64,000 nucleotides of DNA from Halisarca cf. caerulea. Its lineage: Eukaryota; Porifera; Demospongiae; Chondrillida; Halisarcidae. The position numbers and the translations under genes are program-made. Below are positions 60,317-64,000 of the stretch, one piece after another. The notes under the pieces are model-generated. The model was not told where the DNA came from. It did not search any database and saw nothing but the letters and a program-made list of their open reading frames with translations. Position 1 is the first letter of the stretch; each line of letters begins with the position of its first letter. The stretch covers positions 103,501 to 167,500 of the forward strand of contig CAUJGJ010000030.1 of the NCBI GenBank assembly GCA_963170055.1. The letters are read 5' to 3'.

Positions 60317-60881
60317 CATGTCTTTTGATCCCTTTGTAGATCTTTTGACCCATGCACCTTTTATACTTAGTGACCATGATCTTTTTGTTACTAACCAGTT
60401 TTGTAGCATTGTACTCAAAGAAGCCTCAGTGCATGCATGGGAAATTGATCGCAATAATTAATAAAAGTGATGATTGTTGATTTAACTTGTGGTATGCCTG
60501 TAATCAGCGCAAAAGAAAATTATGAACATCTTTTATGTATAAATCTGAAATCTCAGATCACTCTCATGTCATGCAGTCTTAATCATTTCAATGAATTCTA
60601 TGACATTATAGGATATAGCTATAAACTAATAAAATATAAATTCAGACAGTAGCACATATAGTCCATGGCTTTAATACAATTTACATTATTATATAGGGAA
60701 TAATATTACATGCATGGACTCACTAACTTGGTTAACTAGTGATATAGGATATAGGGTTCAATATAGACACTGAAATTATTACACGTTTAATTCAAAAAAT
60801 AAAAATATTACAATCAGAATATATACAATAAAATCAACAGGGGGTACAGTCCAAAACAATAATAAAGGGGGGTGGCTAAAA

Positions 60882-61895
60882 CTATCTCCTACTATTGAAA
60901 AAAGGCCTATAAAACTGTTTGTGTGGATGATTGCCTTGTACCTCCAAATTAAAGTATCTCTTTGAAGCTTGTATGCTGGGAATACTAGGGTTTGAGGGGT
61001 TGATTGTTATAGTCCCAAAAGCTCCATGAGGTCTGTGGTTGTGAGTAGGAGTCAGAGCCTTCTCTGGCTGTGTAAAGTACAGTTTATTGCTGGAAGCTGA
61101 CAATTCATATTTGGAACTGTGACATGCATTGAAAGTGGATAATTGATTTACTTCGAGTTCCTTCAAATCACAAGCTAGTTTCTGAATATCTGGAAGGGAT
61201 GTTCCAATTCTAGATTTTCTGATAGACTTCATATGCCCTTTGGAACTCGAGGGTCCTTTTTTATGACTCAGCCTCTTTCTAGAAGGAAGTGTTAACAAGT
61301 CAAGGACACTCATTCGTGTTGAAGCCTTTTCGGCATTATAAGGAGATTCCAGTATGTAAACACCTGTTCCAGAAGCATTCTTCAGTGTTGAATTGCAATC
61401 ACTTGTCATATCTTTATCAGATGTGGATGGCAAATCACGAGGCACTAAGGAGACAAATTCCCCATCGCTCCAATAAAACGCCGAATCAGTGGGTGTAGAC
61501 CCAGGATTCGATCTAGCTGGCAAACCCTTAGGATTATTGTAATAATAATTGTAATCGTCATCCACGTGTCCTGCTAAAACGCACGAAGTAGATAAACCTC
61601 TTCTAGGTCCAACATAGAGTCTGTCGACAACCCCCCTAACTGGTGTAGCACATTCTTGCTTCATCTTCTTCTTTCTTCTAGAACTACCACGATCAGGTGT
61701 CGAGCAAACATGATAAGTTGGCTGCGCAAAGACAGAAGGCCAACCACACGAAGCTTCTTCTACCATGCCTTGCGATAACCGCCAAATACGGGTAGGTGCA
61801 TCGGTCGATTTACAGCTGAGGGACTGGAGAACGTTGTGTGGGAGGCGATTATCTTGTCCATGCGTACGACGCTTGCTGCGAGACTCCATTTTCAA
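60882..61895 (-). CDS. Unrecognised 337-aa basic, mostly disordered protein (single exon)
   Basis: A 1-kb uninterrupted frame on -, starting at 61895 (or the second ATG at 61889). It is head-to-head with the claudin-like gene. The composition is Ser/Pro/Lys/Arg-rich with basic clusters (SKRRTHGQ, SSRRKKKMK, LPSRKRLSHKK), possible nuclear localisation signals. An SVLDLLTLPSRKR stretch (~200) and SLPDIQKLACDLKELEVNQL (~240), a likely short helix, are the only ordered-looking parts. No Cys pattern, membrane segment or catalytic motif is seen. I do not recognise the family. Length, an upstream shared promoter and lack of repeats support a real gene. Confidence 0.65.
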   Translation of the reverse strand: MKMESRSKRRTHGQDNRLPHNVLQSLSCKSTDAPTRIWRLSQGMVEEASCGWPSVFAQPTYHVCSTPDRGSSRRKKKMKQECATPVRGVVDRLYVGPRRGLSTSCVLAGHVDDDYNYYYNNPKGLPARSNPGSTPTDSAFYWSDGEFVSLVPRDLPSTSDKDMTSDCNSTLKNASGTGVYILESPYNAEKASTRMSVLDLLTLPSRKRLSHKKGPSSSKGHMKSIRKSRIGTSLPDIQKLACDLKELEVNQLSTFNACHSSKYELSASSNKLYFTQPEKALTPTHNHRPHGAFGTITINPSNPSIPSIQASKRYFNLEVQGNHPHKQFYRPFFNSRR

Positions 61896-61978
61896 GTCAC
61901 ACAGTTGGGGCGTGGCGACTCGAATGTTTGTGGTCGAGAGGAAGGAGTAGAACAGATCATTCTTCGGAGAACCTCCTA
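61896..61978. promoter_or_regulatory. Shared bidirectional promoter of the 337-aa gene and the claudin-like gene
   Basis: Start codons on opposite strands are only 83 bp apart, and the sequence is CG-richer than its surroundings. No TATA box is evident. Confidence 0.55.
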
Positions 61979-64000
61979 ATGGGCTCTAAGTCAGACAAGA
62001 CGAAGTTTCACTTCAATCCAACAGCGGTAAGTGGTGCAAACACTTGCACCATGCCGTTGATGATCTGAAGAAGCCATATAGTTCCATGTAGATAAGTGCT
62101 TGTAATAAGATCAAGGATTGCCATAGGCATGGCGGCGTACTGAAGCCATAACTTTTATCTATGCTTGTATCCTTCTGATTGCATGAGGTCGTCCAGGGTT
62201 AAAATAATTTGATCTTCTATTCTACTGATTTTGCTCAAGTTTTGTCTTTATTCCATCATAGATACTCTACTATCTATGATTCCATCCATGCGTGATTTTA
62301 ATGTCATATCATTTTAATTCTTTGTGTTATTAGATTGAATGATATGTGGTTTTAGTTGAGTAATACTGTAATGAGCTAGTGCCCCCACTGTCGTTTTCTG
62401 ACTTGTAACTCATGCAGAGATGTCGGCTGTGACCATTAATTGTTATGTTTTTTGTGTGCGTACTATCTTTCTCAGCCTATAGCATGCTTCACCTTCGTTG
62501 TGTCACTGCTACTCATTCTGGTGTCTGTTGGGATGCAAAGCTGGGCAAGTCTGAGTATCAGTAGAGGTAGTTCTGCCAATGGAAGTGATACATCATATAC
62601 CTATAAGACTCAAGGACCAATTCAAAGATGTGTGTCTTATGTATTGAGATCTAATCGTTTCAGATATCAAGATGATTCACTCAAGCCAAAAAATAGTTGT
62701 GTGTATATAACTGAACTGGACTGTGCTCAGACATCGGTAGCCCTAGCCAGTGCTCACGTTATTCCAACTACTAACGAGCTATTCAATATTCAAAGTGAAC
62801 CCGGATGTTTTGAAAGTAAGATTATTATTTTGAATGATAGTATTCCATTATTATGAGCATAATAATATGAGATAGACAACCTTTAATACACATGTGCACA
62901 CCTACACATACACACATACACCCACCCACCCACCCATACAAACACACACACGAGCATTCATGCACACACACACATTTACATACTTTCATGTAGAGTCACT
63001 CATATGTATGTACATGCTGCATATACAGTTTTAATCATCTCATTATACAGTAGAACCTCACAAATACAACCACCCTTGGGACCAGTGCAAGTGGTCTTAT
63101 ATTTCTAAAAGTACTGTCCAGAATAGCATGGCACATCCGCAAGTCATTCCATAGACACAGGATGCACATAAGGCAATAAAACTGTAGAAAAACTGTACCA
63201 TCACACATCTTTTATTGATACTCCATTAGGATGATAGAAATGTGACCCCAAATTTACCATCTCTTTCTACTGATGGGGTCATTTCAGAGCCTAATGTCCA
63301 CAGAATACAGCAGTATCCACAAATAAGTGGTCTTAATTGTGAGGTTTTGACATCCAGAGGAAAAATTTGGTCTTTATTCTGAAACTACTTTCCATGTAAA
63401 AGTATAGGAGAAATTCCAGACTGCAACAAAGTGGTCCTAAATTTGAGGTGGTCCTATTTTTGGGGTGGTCTTATTGCACGGTTCTACTGTAATTAGGAAA
63501 GAATAGATGCTAGCTTGTCCAGTATGTTAACCCCTGTATTGCTTTATTTTATTATTACATTTCTGTTTGTATTAATTTTAGCATATGTACACTATTGTTA
63601 TGAAAGGACATGCACTCAAGGGTTAACTATTTTCCCACTTATGTATTTTGATCCAAACAGCAAGGAGAACTTTATGCAAAGTTTTTATGCACAATTATTA
63701 TAATATGACATTGGAGTTATAATATGACATTGGAGTGAATGTGATACAATAATTTGTAATGAGGTATAAAAATCTTTGTAGGCATAGTATAGATCATCTC
63801 ATATATTAATTTTGGTAACTCAAACAGTTACAATTAATAGGAGTCCCTTTGGACTCGCATTGTTTTTTAGTATTATTTCCTTCCTGTCCTAGTGAAAGCC
63901 CGTCTCAATGCATCCTTTGCGTTTGTCATTATCGGCATAATCGGAACTGTAGTGTGCATAGTATTGACAATACCAGTTTATCCGGATGTGGTATACATGG
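61979..64000 (+). CDS. Claudin/PMP22-like four-transmembrane protein, 5' part
   Basis: Exons: 61979-62026 (MGSKSDKTKFHFNPTA), 62476-62815 and 63893-64000, where the window ends. Phases 0 then 1 are consistent. After a short basic cytoplasmic start, a membrane segment runs CFTFVVSLLLILVSVGMQSW. A ~95-residue extracellular loop with at least four Cys follows, then a second membrane segment FVIIGIIGTVVCIVLTIPVY. This topology fits the claudin/PMP22/LHFPL tetraspan superfamily of junction or channel-accessory proteins. The W-GLW-C-C claudin signature is not obvious, so the exact family stays open. Confidence 0.75.
63048..63489. mobile_element. 442-bp MITE with CAGTAGAACC ends (claudin-like gene intron)
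   Basis: CAGTAGAACC at the left and GGTTCTACTG at the right are perfect inverted repeats, imperfect out to ~27 bp. TA duplications lie at 63046-63047 and 63490-63491. The interior has repeated GTGGTCTTAT/GTGGTCCTAA words. The ends are pogo/Tigger-like. Confidence 0.88.

Larger units (their letters stand above)
57555..60881. other. Convergent intergenic region with several TEs, no gene seen
   Basis: The 3' UTRs of BLM (+) and of the 60882 gene (-) meet here. It holds MITEs at 58147-58333, 59663-60316 and 60003-60192, and an imperfect tandem repeat at about 58335-58510 (unit with TGGGCCACCTCATA). Nothing coding is recognised. Confidence 0.65.

Overview
The window is a gene-dense stretch of an animal nuclear genome. 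It is about 63% AT by eye, has many introns of 70-400 nt with GT-AG ends, abundant CA/TA microsatellites and many short TA-flanked inverted-repeat elements. The gene set (virilizer, SCFD2, AMFR/gp78, BLM, a VWC+TSP1 secreted protein, a claudin-like tetraspan protein) is metazoan. The small genes, short introns and moderate divergence from vertebrate homologues suggest an early-branching invertebrate, most plausibly a sponge. That placement is an inference.

Layout. 96-18745 (+) is the 3' two thirds or more of VIRMA, in 36 phase-consistent exons. One VIRMA intron holds a complete 4.24-kb DNA transposon (6375-10615). 20877-23748 (-) is the 3' end of a secreted VWC/TSP1 gene, with a possible signal-peptide exon at 28452-28593. 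A dead reverse transcriptase lies at 25.2-26.4 kb. 28840-34544 (-) is a complete SCFD2 gene (16 exons, 658 aa). A 2.1-kb Mutator-like non-autonomous element (34657-36743) sits just upstream of the SCFD2 start. 38756-48828 (-) is a complete AMFR (13 exons, 488 aa). It is head-to-head with BLM at 49015-57554 (+; 12 exons, 909 aa), with 186 bp between the two start codons. 60882-61895 (-) is an unrecognised 337-aa single-exon gene. It is head-to-head with a claudin-like gene (61979 onward, +) that runs off the window end.

The most interesting object is the transposon at 6375-10615. It has a 20-bp perfect terminal inverted repeat, a TA target duplication and an intact 338-aa Tc1-type DD34E transposase. 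A second, convergent, spliced gene encodes a ~526-aa BEN-domain protein, and both genes fit between the ends. Tc1/mariner elements normally carry only a transposase, so a two-gene element with a chromatin/DNA-binding BEN protein looks like a new architecture. Next come a 257-bp-arm near-perfect palindrome (22781-23324), a stand-alone ~58-bp hairpin module in three places with compensatory stem changes, a palindrome with a hammerhead-like core (41331-41482), and an apparent 15- or 27-nt intron in BLM.

The genes are conserved housekeeping functions: m6A writer scaffold, Sec1-like trafficking protein, ERAD ubiquitin ligase and RecQ helicase. They do not form one pathway. All gene models were read by eye from splice signals and homology remembered from the families, and no search was run.
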